Assembly: GCA_009103225.1 (NCBI GenBank) | Contig: RHPI01001965.1 | Span: 398,676 to 462,675, forward strand | Direction: 5' to 3' | From: Chlorokybus atmophyticus | Lineage: Eukaryota; Streptophyta; Chlorokybophyceae; Chlorokybales; Chlorokybaceae | DNA: 64,000 nt | Shown: piece after piece, positions 12,377 through 24,319 of the stretch | How positions within the stretch are numbered: position 1 is the stretch's first letter | Layout: every line of letters starts with the position of its first letter | The notes under the pieces: generated by a model | What the model was told of the DNA's origin: nothing | Databases searched by the model: none | Seen by the model: the letters and a program-made list of their open reading frames with translations, nothing else | Made by a program: the position numbers and the translations under genes

Positions 12377-13013
12377 TGTCGGGATTTACATTGCGGTCTC
12401 CTCAAAGTACGGTGTGCTTGGTCATCCAACATCAAAACCAGAAAGAAGACAACATGCAGAAGCTGGCTGTATGTCGTTCTAAGTGCCACCTGCCATGCCC
12501 GAGCAGCCGAGGGAGCAAACGAAAAGACGACGCACATGTTCGCACAGCTGGTGACAGCTGCGCTGCGTCAGCGCCACTGCATCACATCACACGCCCTAAC
12601 TGTCAAGATGTGACATGCGACAACAGACAATGGCATGCAACGCTAGCGCTATCTAATTTGCCGCCACGCATCAGCTTCGAGCCTTCACAATATAGGCACA
12701 TACTCAGTATCATTTGAAAGCCTAAACTCTGCAGCGCGTTGTTTTAGTAATCACAAGGCAGACCATTATAAATTTCCGCTCTACTCAATACACTCAAATC
12801 AGGTCTACAGCGTATTTCCAACTGCCTGACCAAGATATTCAAGCATCGCGACCGGCGAACGAGTCTTCAAACCCAGTCTCTGGCCTCAATCCCGTTCCAC
12901 ATTCGCTTATTGTATGCAAGCCGCGCAAACTGCAGCAAGCACGAAGAATAGAAGCAGCTAACCCTTCCCTGTCCTCCCCCAAACCCAAAACACAACAAAG
13001 CGGTGCGCTGTGC
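12377..13013. other. intergenic, between convergent genes
   Basis: I see no supported gene or repeat. The stretch holds the 3' ends of the CxxC gene and of ISD11. Confidence 0.5.
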
Positions 13014-14107
13014 CTAAGCCATGCCCGCGGCATCTGAAGGCTGCTCACTCGCGCGTTTGAGGGGCTGAATACGGGGCTGAAGCTCCATGACGGAGCGCTT
13101 CCCTGCGTACAGATGGTAGATGATCGACTGCCGCTGCGCCACTGCTAGATCAGACTTGCCCTGCTCAAACCGCCTTGACAACTCCTCTGGTGAAGCCCCC
13201 TTTTCCCTGCAAGATTGATCACGCGTCTTTGTTAGTTCAACGTTGTTCTGACATGGCTTGACCAGTAACATGCCGCATGCAGTATTTGTCTGCGCACATC
13301 AACTACTACTGTACAGCTTCCACCGCTTACATGCACTGCACAACATAGCAGGACGGGACCCCAATATGCATACGCAGTCATGGCAGTAGTCAGCTTGGTA
13401 GACATGCTACCGAGCTGGGCTTTGACTGAGGGTGAGGTGACATACCAAGGCATTTGCTATCACTGCATAGCTATCCTCAGCCCGACAACGGCACTGACAA
13501 TGAAACCTGTGACTGCTGTTTTGGAAGTCCATCCTGCTCAAGAACGAACCATCGCTGCTGCGCCCTTGCTAACCGCAGACTAACGCAAACGCATGCGAGT
13601 CTTTGCTTGCAGGTGGGCATGCAAAGCTTTCATTGCAAGCAGCGCGGAAATACCATATGCGTGCTTTTCAAACCTCCAACCGCAGCTTGCTACATATCCA
13701 TTTGGTCCGCTGCATGCGGTCTTGTGTCGTACCACATATGGTTCATCCGATACAAAGCGTAAAAGCAAGTGCTGTTGGTGGCTTGTAGCTAAGCACCTTG
13801 AGTGTGTCCCAACTATGCAGATCAGTTTCAAGGCCCAAGTGCATCCTGTTACAAGCATTTCACGGGGTGCATGTTTAGTAAACAAACTGTCGTGAAATAA
13901 AGTAGAGCTGACAGACTCGCGTAAGGATGGGTGCTTTCACAACGCCGCTTTGCATGCATGAGTTGTGCAACCCACGCACCTGAAGTCTTCCCTAGCCCGC
14001 CGCCTGACATATTCCCTGATGTTGTAGTTGGAGAAGCGCCTGGCCGTCCTCATGAACGCCCTGAACATGCTGCGCAGCTCCGCAGGGCTGGGCGCCGCCG
14101 CCGGCAT
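13014..14107 (-). CDS. ISD11: LYR-motif protein ISD11 (LYRM4), Fe-S cluster assembly
   Basis: ISD11 stabilises the mitochondrial cysteine desulfurase NFS1 together with acyl-carrier protein. Exon 1 (13980-14107) encodes MPAAAPSPAELRSMFRAFMR then ARRFSNYNIREYVRRRAREDF. Exon 2 (13014-13206) joins in phase 2 and encodes EKGASPEELSRRFEQGKSDL, then VAQRQSIIYHLYAGKRSVME. The total of 106 aa suits the family. The canonical LYR at the start of helix 1 reads MFR here; the later ARRFSNYNIREY and RQ..I..LY segments match ISD11 more than other LYR proteins. An in-frame ATG at 14129-14131 would add eight residues (MSVLSLPA). Identification as ISD11 rather than another LYRM protein rests on motif memory. 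Confidence 0.8.
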
Positions 14108-15247
14108 GGCTGGAAGACTGAGAACACTCACTCAACCAACTCAAGCACACTTACACGCAGTCGACTACAAGCCCCGACCTAGCAGCAAGCTTGCCGCCTA
14201 ACTCGCCGCCGCTGATGCAACCCGCAAGCAGCACGTTCAGCACGCCGGCACAACACAACAACAAGGCGCTTTGTCTCTAGCGTCTTGCAAGTAACACTCC
14301 GCCTCTGCACAGCGCATGACCCTCCACCCTCCACAAGCTCCTTCACCCTGCCGCAGCCGCCGCCACTGCCACCACCGCCGCCGTCACACGAGATCGGGTG
14401 GCAGCTTTTCTTCTCATTCATTCTTGTCTGTTGCACGCAACTAGTGCAAGCCAGTGGCAGTGTTGCTGTGGTTGTTGCTGTGGCGGGGACGGCGGGAGGT
14501 GCGCGCTAGTGGCAAGCAGCACAATCCAGCTTGCTCACGCCTGATGAGCCCAAGCACTGCGCGGTTGGTCCATCTTCGGCTCATTGGGCATTGCTGCTCG
14601 AGCCAAGCAGTACCGCCAGCAGTGCTGCTTACTCGCTCCTCTTGTCAATCAGTGCCACGCCGCCCATTGCTTATTTCTTCTTTCCGCTCAAGCTCCGCCT
14701 GTGGTGCTACCTGCCGTCTCCTGCCAAAGAGGCAGCGCAGCCTGTTGTCAGCTGCTTTAACTGCTGCTGCTCGGTACGTCTCCTAACAGCTGCTACATTT
14801 GAGAAGCATTTCCAGCATTGTCATTTGAACTTGCGTAACACACAATCCTGTTGCTGGACCCACCTCCGCTGTATGTTGCATCAAAGGTAGCATGCTATGT
14901 GACTGGCTCATGCAGCGGTTATGTGTGTGTGTGTCTTGAGTGTATTTGCTGGTTCGCAAACCATTGCAAGCAGCAATAGTTGCAGTCGCTGCGATAAGCC
15001 ATAAACAGCGTGAGAGGTTATCAAAGGTTACATGTTTTTCGCTTGCGCCTAAATGGTGTTGCAACTAATCGTCAGTGTAAGTTCTCAACTCGTTGGTGAA
15101 CCTACCTCTTCAATGCATTCGTCATGCCACAACAACTAAGAGCAGCTTTCGAGTGCTCCCCATTGTTTGTGAGTTGCATGTGGTTGCATGTGTGCCGTGT
15201 TGCTGCCCGCTCATGTGTACAGCGCCTACAGGGTCTGTGCAACATCC
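14108..15247. other. intergenic between divergent genes ISD11 and APEH
   Basis: About 1.1 kb with short open frames on both strands but no recognisable domain. It presumably carries both promoters and 5' UTRs. Confidence 0.4.
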
Positions 15248-18200
15248 ATGGCTGCAACTGCACCAACAGGCATGCAGGACGCCACAGCAGACGGTGGAGC
15301 AGCACCCTGGCCGGCCAACGCGCAGAATGCACAGCACGAAGCTCGTTTGCTGGAGGCGTTCGCAAGCATCCCGAGCATCTCACAAGGGTGGTGCATTGCA
15401 AACAGCACAGGTAAGTTCACATCCTGCCAAACACGTAACATGCGAGGTTTGTAACTGGGTATACCAACTATTTGCAGGCAGCCAGGATGTTGTGGTGATC
15501 CGAAGCCAAAGAAACCTGCCCGCCAATGCACAGCGCCAATATATGTCCATGACGTACGTGCCAGCTCCAGCACGAGCAGATGACGAAGACCTCAGCAAGT
15601 CCGTCCATCACGCTCCCTTTCCGGTGGAGTTGAAAGGGGCGGCGCTAGTCAGCCCTTCTCCCTCTGGCCGGCGGCTGCTGGTAGTTCGCGCTGGCCTGCC
15701 TGGCGGCAAGCCCGGAGAGACTGATGCTGGATGCACTGTTGAGTTGTGGAATGCTGGCCGTTTGCTTAAAGAGATCGCAGTTCCAGAAAAAGTACATGGC
15801 GGTGTCTATGCTGATGGCTGGTAGGCTACAGGACTAATGGTTTGACTGATTGCTTCTAGGTTTGTGCTTTGGACAAAAAAACTTGTTCGTATGCAGGTTT
15901 GAAGGCGTTGCCTGGAGCAGTGATGAGAAGCGCATAGCATACATTGCACAGCAGCCTCGGCCCGAGAAGCCATCATATGGAGGCGCTAATGTGGTCAACG
16001 GTGCAGACAAGGCTGATAAGACCAAAGCTGGCACTCCAACATGGAAGGGAAGCAATTTGTGGAACGAAGACTGGGGCGAGCAGTACACAGACCAACAGCA
16101 GCCGGGCATCTTTATCCTAGACAGTGACAGGTGAGGTCACCAACAATCAATCTGCACCTCTGTGGCATATGTACACATTGCTACAAACAACAAGCTTTTT
16201 CTCAGCGCTGCTGTAACACCGGTGCATGGCACGGATCCAGACATGAGCTGCGGTCAAGTGGTTTGGGCCCCAGATGGCTCGCTGGTGTTTGTCGGGTGGA
16301 CAGCCTTCTCAACCAACTTCGGCACCCACAGGAAGCTTGGCATAGTGTACTGCCAGAACCGCCCTTGCTCGCTGTATGCCACACCAGCTCCCACTACAGC
16401 TTCAGGTGCTTGATACTCGCATGCGTGTATGCATGTATGCCAGTGCAATGCTCATGGTTGTTTACAGGTGACAGCGCTGCTGTTGAGCCGAAGCTAGTAA
16501 CAGCAAGTTTTCAAAGTGCCTTCTCACCGCGGTTCAGGTCCGTTTAATAGACTGATGCCTTCTGAGTGTCCATCATTGGTATTGTCAATGAGTCCAGCAG
16601 TACACTATATGAAGTTGGAAGGACTCATGGCCCTGGACCCAATCGGTCCGTTTTCTTGCAGCATGGATGGTAAGACCCTGGTCTTCTTGTCCACAGAGAC
16701 AGCAGCCAAGACTGGCGCACACAATGCGACAGCCGCCTTACATGCAATTGACTGGCCCAGCGTACGTGTTTGCATGGTTAGAGCAGTGACCTGGCAGTGT
16801 CCATCACGTAGCTCATGTGCCTCGACATCATTATGTGGTGCAATTTGCAACATGTTCCAACTGTGACAACAGACTGGGCTTGATGGCGTCGCCGACTGCA
16901 AGGCTCGCACAATAATTGCGGTGGTGGACAAGCCCAGCTCTCCATCTGCCTTCCCAGGCTTGTACTGCTATAAGTTGCCGCGCAACCCTTGGTGTGATGC
17001 AAGCACCATTGCACTGACGACAACTTGGGGCAGCCAGGATGCAATTATTGCAGTTGATTTGGCCAGTGGTCAGGTAGGAGCAACCATTAGTGCTTGCTCT
17101 GTTTGCGGCATTTGCATCCGATGACTGATTACTGGGCAGCATCTGATGATACAACTGTGGGCTTTGCGTCTTTACATTTACATGTTGTGGCCTGACTAGC
17201 ATGTTGCTTACAGGTTAGGAGAGTGACCCCTGATGGTCCAAGTGCAGGCTCATGGCAGCTGCTTGATGTTAACAGGGGTTTGGCCATTGCGTCCAACAGC
17301 ACTCCTGCCAAGCCTGCAACATTGCATTGCGCACGACCCATTGGGAATGAACCGTGGCACTGGACTGAGGCTGAAGACCGCACAGAGGCGCCCTTTGCAC
17401 CAGGGGTATCATTGGCGAACCTGTGCTGTGCGGCAAACTGTGTGCTTTGGACTGGTGTTGAGCTGACATACACTGTGTTTGATAGGTTGAGCAAGCCTTG
17501 GCGTCACTGCGGTTCAGAGTTATTCAGGTGCCTGTAACGCCATCGCGCACGGATGCTAGTGGATCAAGGCACATTGAAGCCATTATAATCAGCAAACAAG
17601 GCAACGAGGGTACAAAGGTACATCATGTTACACCCGTCAACGGACACTGTGGCCATTCAGGTCTGGCTGAACAGCTTCCTTTGTCCAGGCACCAACAATC
17701 TTGTCGTTGCATGGAGGACCTCATGCTGTCTTTACCACTGGCTACATGATGCCATTCGCATACCTTGCGTCGCTTGACTACAACCTTATTCTGGTTAACT
17801 ACCGGGGCTCGATCGGGTTCGGGGAGGCTCCTTTGCAGTCTCTTTTGGGCAACATTGGGCGCCAGGTACTCGTGCTGGTCTTCTTCAATAATTGGTTCTG
17901 TGGTCGCTGTGACGATGCAACGCCCACAATGTTGACAATTGTGCATCTGCATGTTGTCTGTGTGCGAATTGTGCCAATTGATGGTGCTCAAGTGCTTACT
18001 AATGTGTGATAGCACTGCAGGATGTCTCGGACTGCATGGCGGCTCTGGAAGCAGCGGTGAAGGAAGGGACTGTGGACACAAAGCGCGTGGCTGTCATTGG
18101 TGGCTCACATGGCGGGTTCCTAACAGCTCACTTGATTGGACAAGCTCCCGACCGATTCAAGGCAGCCATCCTTCGCAATCCTGTGTGCAACATCGCTCAG

Positions 18201-18830
18201 ATGTGTGGTGTGACTGATGTAAGTGGCATGCAGGTGCAAGTATGTTCCTGGGGTTTACATGTGTGACATTGTGTAGTGTTGGCTGACTGCGTGCTTCCGC
18301 AGATTCCAGATTGGTGCTTTGTAGAAACCCTTGGGTCAGAGCACGCCATGAACAACTACACCGAGGCACCAAGCGCTGATCACCTGAAACGCTTCTATGC
18401 AGTATCCCCCATAACATTTATCAACAGGGTGCGTAGGGTTGATCCTGGTAGAGGCAATCCTTATAATGTGGGCACATAATTTAACTATGATGTCTCCTCA
18501 CAGGTGAAAACCCCTTCCCTGTTCCTCTTGGGTGCCAAGGACCGGCGTGTGCCAGTGTCCAGCGGGCTACAGTATGTGTATGCGCTGCGCGAACGTGGAG
18601 TAGAGACCAACGTGCTTATGTTCCCCGAAGACACTCACGCGATCAACAAGTATGCCAACGTTGCTGCAATTGTTTGGTTTGTCATTGCTTGCAAGACCAC
18701 AGTTTGACTCGTTCTTAAACAAACGGTACATCGCAGGCCTTGCAGTGAATTCGACTCATGGCTGCAATCTGCGCAGTGGCTTAAACGCCATGTTGTGGAT
18801 ACGCCTGCACCACCAGCTGATGACGAATGA
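15248..18830 (+). CDS. APEH: acylamino-acid-releasing enzyme (S9 prolyl-oligopeptidase family)
   Basis: A serine exopeptidase that removes N-acylated residues from blocked peptides. The start is taken at ATG 15248 (MAATAPTGMQDA..); an upstream in-frame ATG at 15188 is possible. The N-terminal half is a beta-propeller in many exons, with FEGVAWSSDEKRIAYIAQ, WNEDWGEQYTDQQQPGIFIL and VVWAPDGSLVFVGW. The C-terminal alpha/beta-hydrolase has HGGPHAVFTTGY (about 17709), NLILVNYRGSIGFGEA, the nucleophile motif IGGSHGGF (about 18096-18119), the acid GAKDRRVP (about 18531-18554) and the catalytic His in FPEDTHAINK (about 18622). The full triad and oxyanion motif are present. It ends HVVDTPAPPADDE with TGA 18828-18830 and converges on rimO with 184 bp between stops. 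Confidence 0.92.
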
Positions 18831-18858
18831 GCAAATTACCGAATAGTACATTTTATCC

Positions 18859-18863
18859 TGTAA
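18859..18863 (+). promoter_or_regulatory. candidate polyadenylation signal TGTAA
   Basis: TGTAA lies 29 bp past the APEH stop, inside the 184-bp gap to the rimO stop. The spacing is close to what green-algal 3' UTR signals allow, but the motif is short. Confidence 0.35.
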
Positions 18864-19014
18864 ACAAATGGCTCATTGCTGAACTGGTTGTCATACCAAG
18901 TCATCAAGTGGATGGTTGTCAAGTTTGTGAATGGACAATAATGGGCACTTAGGCAACTGCCATGTCATGCTCACAGGATAAAAGTCTTTCAAAGAGTGGT
19001 TCCACTGACAATGG

Positions 19015-21294
19015 TTACAATACGGGCTCAGCAATGAGGTCCAGATCGTCTGTGTCCACTACTTTACACCTCATAATGCTGCCAGGCGTGAACGGTATGA
19101 TCACGCCAGGTATGAGCACATTGTTGTCAACTTCAGGGGCATCAGCCTGTGACCTGCACACGGCGACATCATCCTCCATCCTGTCCACCATGACCTCCAG
19201 CTCTTGACCGACCTGCTGCGCGGCCCAGACCTCCTGTCTCTCCCTGAACAGGCCCGTCAGCTCGCTCCGCCTGCTCTGCCTCAGCTTGCGGGGCACCTGG
19301 TTCTTCATCTGCGCGGCAGGGGTTCCGTCCTCCTCGGAGTAGGCAAAGATGCCTCCCCGTTCGAACCCGAACTTCTCAACAAACTGGGACAGGTCCGCGT
19401 GGTCCTTGCGCGTCTCGCCGGGAAAGCCGCTGATAAACGTGGTGCGCAGCACGACGCCAGGTATCCTCTCGCGCAGCTTCGCGAGGAGGCTCGCCGTGTG
19501 CGGCCTCGAAGGCCTTTGCATCCGTTTCAGGACGGGATCGCTGATGTGCTGCAGCGGAATGTCGATGTACTTGCAGACCTTATTAATGTCAGCGATAGCA
19601 TCAATGAGATCGTCTGTGAAGTACGAAGGATAGCAGTACAGGAGCCGAATCCACTTGAGCTTCTCTATGCCAGCGAGCGCGTGCAGGAGGTGTGATAGTC
19701 GTCTCGTGTCCTTTGCGCCAAAATCCATACCCCACTGGTTCGTGTCTTCAGCAATCAGGTTGAGCTCCCTCGCGCCACTTGCAACCAACCTTTCCGCCTC
19801 ACCCACAATGGCATCAAAAGACTTGCTTCTGAAGCGACCCCTGAAGCCAGGAATGCTGCAGAACGTGCACGCATGGTCGCAGCCTTCGGCTACACGTAGA
19901 TACGCTGTGTGCTTGGGCGTGATGCGCCACCTCTCAGCTTCAGGCCTGAATGGCACGTCGGGCGTGCCCACCATCACGCTCGTAGAGGCATTGTCGCCGC
20001 CCAACACACGCGCAATCTGCTCGGGCAAGCTACTGTAGTTCTCAAAACCCACCACGGCGTCCACTTCGGGCAGCTCGCTTGCTAGCTCACCCGCGTAGCG
20101 CTGTGCCAAACAACCCGTCACGAAGAGCCCCTTCGCCGACCGCCCCTTCAGCTGACTCGCCTCTAGTATCGCATCAATCGACTCAGTCTTCGCGTCCTCA
20201 ATAAACGCGCATGTGTTGACTATGACCTGAAACGCCACATATCACATGTCAACACCCGCACATAACTAAGGGAGCACATTCCCTCCTGACAAGTTTACTC
20301 ACCACATCGGCGCTGCCCGGGTCATCGACAATCCGGTAGCCATTGCGTTGGAGGTCACCAAGCATGACCTCAGCGTCCACAGTGTTCTTTGGGCAGCCCA
20401 AAGCGACGAGGGCCACACTCGCGTGCTGCCAGCTGCTAGCGGGTGTGGATGCAGTCTCTATGGCATTGGGCTGCACTGGCACTATTGCTGTGGCTTGCGC
20501 AGGCCTTGCTGCATTTGTCCTGCATACATGTCCGGGCACAACATGTTGTCAACAGACGTCGTTGTGTGAATGACAGGAGATGCAACCGCGCAAGCAACAT
20601 GACATCATGCACTGACTGTGCCGTGGTGAGGCCATTTATAATGGCCAGCAATGTGACACTTACAGCGACTTCAGGCACATAGCCAGACATGACACCAATG
20701 CCCAGTTGCCACAATTGCTAGCTTTTCATAAGACTAGGACAACTGTTCCTAAGGTATAGTCGCGCATAGAAGCTTTACTTGACTGCAACCAACACCTTCT
20801 GTAAACCACATATATGGCATTGGACCAACATGATGCACACGCACCATCCCAATGCCAACTTGACAAGTCTGGCGGATACCTCTTGCAAGCAAGCATTGCA
20901 CTCCTCAACAATGTTTTGATACGCATGATATGCATCATGCGTATCATAACATAGCACCTGCTGCCCCCCCATAAACCAATATGTATTATACAAATGACTA
21001 GAAGACTCCGGAAGGCATGCAATCCAGGAAGCAAACAAATATCAATGCTTCTGCTGTAATGTACGCACGTCCCTTGACCAATGTATATCATCAACTGACG
21101 CCACGCAATGCACACAGTGGCTTCAACAGTAAAGCTCAGTAGGCAGGTGAAGGCTACTCTCGCTGTTTCTCTTTCCCTCACCTGCGCTTGGGCCTCTTCT
21201 GGGCAGTGAGGCTCAGAGACGGCGAGCCAGGCTGCAGCGCGGCGGAGCGCTGCTTTCCGCCCAGGCACGCGACAGCGCCACCGTGTGCCAACAT
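19015..21294 (-). CDS. rimO: RimO, ribosomal protein uS12 methylthiotransferase, probably plastid-targeted
   Basis: A radical-SAM methylthiotransferase that in bacteria adds a methylthio group to an aspartate of ribosomal protein uS12. Three exons fit: 21182-21294, 20303-20519 and 19015-20226, giving 513 aa. Exon 1 begins [20 protein letters not shown] and continues into an acid-poor, Ala/Ser/Arg-rich leader of roughly 60 residues, like a chloroplast transit peptide. The N-terminal methylthiotransferase cysteines are in ALGCPKN, VNTCAF and VTGCLAQ. The radical-SAM cluster is CDHACTFC, followed by [27 protein letters not shown] and [17 protein letters not shown] match RimO rather than MiaB. 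A TRAM-like region ends the protein ([12 protein letters not shown]..). The single last exon of 1.2 kb is unusually long for this window. Confidence 0.93.
20917..20946. repeat. perfect 12-bp-arm inverted repeat inside rimO intron 1
   Basis: TGATACGCATGA and TCATGCGTATCA flank TATGCA, which is itself palindromic around ATGCAT. The whole lies within the 662-bp first intron of rimO and could fold in the pre-mRNA. Confidence 0.85.
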
Positions 21295-22215
21295 CGCGGT
21301 GATACCAGTTCTCGCTTGTCAACAACAAGTTGTCGGTAGACGAGCGCACTAATCACTCCGTCCTCTCCAACACCAACCTCTAAGGCACCACCAGCGCCGC
21401 CGCCGCCGCTGTTGGCACGCAGTATTCGCTCCGGCTGATGACCGGTTACGCTACAGTCCGCTGCCGTATGTTGGCGGCTGGTTCAATGAAAATACGGTCA
21501 CTTGGAGGCGTTTCCGGACATGAGCGACGTGTCTTAAATCTGGACGCCAACACAGTGCCACATGCACTCGTTGGGCACATTCCAAAAATAATGTTGGACA
21601 AAACGAAGGAACCAAGAATTTGTTTGGCACTGGCGCTGACATGCGCAAACAAGTTACAATCAAGTTGCTAAGCATGCCAAGCAAATGTTATAAGCTGCCA
21701 GTGATACTGTTGAATGCGCAATGGTGTACTCCGCAACTTTTGTTCTTCTTCACACACGACTTCAAAACTCCTTGCTTACTGTTTCATAAACATGGTTAGA
21801 AGCCAACCCCACTCGGTATGGCATTGCTAGTCCGCAACACAGCGTACAAGGGCTATGCCATATTTCAACAACATCCGTCAGACCTTGACACCCTGCAGCC
21901 AGCAAAACTACTGATTATGAGCAGGGAAGCGCTCAACTGAGGCTTATCATTGATCAACATCTGCCCTTATGCCTTAGCACGCTGCAGCCAAGGAAACTAC
22001 TGAGTGTGAGCAGGGAAGCGCTCAGCTGAGGCCACAATGCCATCAGGTTAAAACAACTCCCAATGTTGTCCATCACAACATGGTGACTGCCAGAGCACTC
22101 AACTACGATGGTGATGAGTGGGTATGATGCCGGATACGCCTGCTGGATTGCATCACTCAAGGCTGCTGTGCAAAATTCACAGCAGAGCCGAATATACACG
22201 CATGCACGCGGAGTA
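21295..22215. other. intergenic between rimO and PRP38
   Basis: Contains the rimO upstream region and the PRP38 3' region. The only structure seen is the direct repeat at 21893-22037. Confidence 0.45.
21893..22037. repeat. diverged tandem duplication, period 89 bp
   Basis: About 55 bp beginning CTGCAGCC and containing GAGCAGGGAAGCGCTCA recurs at 21893 and 21982 with about eight differences. Confidence 0.75.
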
Positions 22216-24319
22216 TCACACGCGCAGTGGCTTCAGCCCAAGCTCGGCACGCAGGCGGTTAGCCTCTGCAATCTCGGCATCCTCGCCGGTAGCATCAGGC
22301 TTCTTCTTCTTCTCCTTCTTCTCCTTCTTTTCCTTTTTCTCCTTCTTCTCTTGGCGCTTCTCATCCTCGGGACTGCAAGCACACACTCCGTTGTTACACA
22401 GCACAATTATGCTGCATATGTGAAGCAGCAACACGATGCCTTGCACATGCACGCATGCAGGCGCTCTCATGGGCACACGTACTCGCACGCACACGAATGC
22501 CCCCCACCCGCACATGTACGTGCATGCATATGCTGCGCACCTTCGTTGGCGTTTGCGCTCAGGTGATCGCTCAGGCCGCCGATCTCTGTCCCGGTCCCTG
22601 TCTCTACCCCTATCTCTGTCCCTGTCCCGATCCCGCTCCCTGTCCCTGACAAGGTCCCGATCCCTATCTCTATCTCTATCTCTGTCCCGATCCCTGTCTC
22701 TGTCATATTCTCTGACCCTATCCCGATCCCGGTCATGATCCCTATATCGATCCCGTTCGCGGTCCCGGTCTCTGTCCCGATCCCTGTGGTCTCGATCTCG
22801 GTCCCGCTCCGCCTCCCTGTCCCTGTGCCTGTCCACCTCACGCTCAGGTGCGGGCTCGGGACTGGCCTCGGGCTCATCGGGCTCCGCCATCTCCTCATCA
22901 AAGTCCTGTTGCACATGCAGTGTTTGGACTTGCTGCTGGGGTGTAATACACAAGACACATCCCTTGCCAGTAAAGCTGGTGCAGCCTCTCGGACACTCGA
23001 CAACCACGACAAAGCAACATGCGTGTGGGCATTGAGGCATACTGCCCAAGGAAATGCAGCAAGTGACCAACATATGCGCGCGCGCACACAAGCATGCATC
23101 CACCACCCCACCCCCACCCCCACCCCCACCCCACCACCAGCACCACACACCTCCTCAAGCACGCTAATGCGGGGTTCAAGCGTGCCGGCCGTTTCAAGGA
23201 CCCAGCGCTTGGGAAGGCGCGGAAGCGCGGTCTCGCAGCAGTAGTCTCTGTTCAGCAACTCGTCGATAACCTCATCAACATGCGCCAGGCTGAACTCTGC
23301 ATGTGTGTTTGCGCGTGTTGGCTGACTGTATTCATGTGAGAGCAAACACAAACTGTCAGCTCAAAACAAATGCTGCGTCATAAACTTACTTCCGTCTTGA
23401 GTGCGCTTGCGCAGCTTACGATAATCATTGTAAAGCGGCTCCAAGTACTGATACACGTCCACGGGTCGCCCCACAAGCCGAAGATAAAAAGCTCCAAGTA
23501 TGCGGACATACCTGTTGAGAAAAGAGTTACAGGCAATCAACACAAAATGTAACATATACTTCAAGGCATGGAACACTGTTGTAGCCTCCCCAGCAGGATA
23601 CCACAAGTTGTTGTTTGGATATCAACATTCATATACACTGACATACATATATGTACACAATCGCGCGTGCATGTGTTCTTTTGGTACCCACTTGTAGTCC
23701 TCGTTCTTGATGAACTCGACAATGATCTCTTTCTCGGGTTGGATCTGCAGCATCTTTAGCACAAGGCAAAGGAAGTTTGTGGGCTTTTGGTTGCCGCCAA
23801 ATATCCCACCAAAGTGATCAAGCTTCATGGCTTTGTCCACCAGCGTTTCCGCTGATCAACATCACAAGCTTGATTGATAAAAATGAGACGAACATTTCAA
23901 ACAAATTGCAAAGATAACAGCCACATGCGTTCATCCCTCCTAGCCGATTCGGCCCGCATTGCAGTTAAGCTGTGCATAGCTGTGTATGTGCGCGGGCGTG
24001 TGCGTGCGTTCATTGACAATGGTGTGTTCATATCTTCGCTATGCACATACTACTTGATAGAGCATAACAAGGTAGCATGCACATACCACTCACCGTAGCA
24101 TTTGCAAGTAACAACGAATACAAGCATGCGGGGACGTTGTTTGTGATCTATGGGACTAGGCTAGCACGGACCCAAACCCTAAGCCTAACCTGTAAGGCCA
24201 AAGCAGTCCTCCTTCCAGTAGGTGGCAGCGTACACCTTGGCGCGGGTAATCTTCTCAATGAGGTTCTGCGGGTTGGTGCCATGCACCGATCGCGCCAGCG
24301 GATCTGTCCTGTTCGCCAT
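22216..24319 (-). CDS. PRP38: pre-mRNA-splicing factor PRP38 with RD-rich tail
   Basis: PRP38 is a component of the spliceosomal B complex needed for activation. ATG 24319 opens [20 protein letters not shown], then [20 protein letters not shown]. It is spliced to [20 protein letters not shown] with [20 protein letters not shown], then [41 protein letters not shown] and [13 protein letters not shown]. These make a full PRP38 domain. After a short acidic link ([18 protein letters not shown]) comes a tail of about 110 residues dominated by Arg-Asp dipeptides (about 22560-22830), an RD version of the RS-like tails of metazoan PRP38. A Lys/Glu segment ([10 protein letters not shown]) and [17 protein letters not shown] end the protein at TGA 22216-22218. 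A long CCCCCA tract lies in an intron. Confidence 0.93.
23096..23136. repeat. (CCCCCA)n tract in a PRP38 intron
   Basis: CCACC and CCCCCA units repeat without interruption on the plus strand, hence pyrimidine-poor and G-rich in the transcript. It sits near the donor of the intron that separates the PRP38 domain from the RD tail. Confidence 0.85.

Noticed and set aside
20726-21349. 207-codon minus-strand frame
   Set aside because: Its left part is intron 1 of rimO and its right part is the wrong frame of the rimO leader exon.
22436-23351. Several long overlapping frames opposite and beside the PRP38 tail
   Set aside because: They are shadows of the RD-coding repeat; only the frame continuous with the PRP38 domain is supported.
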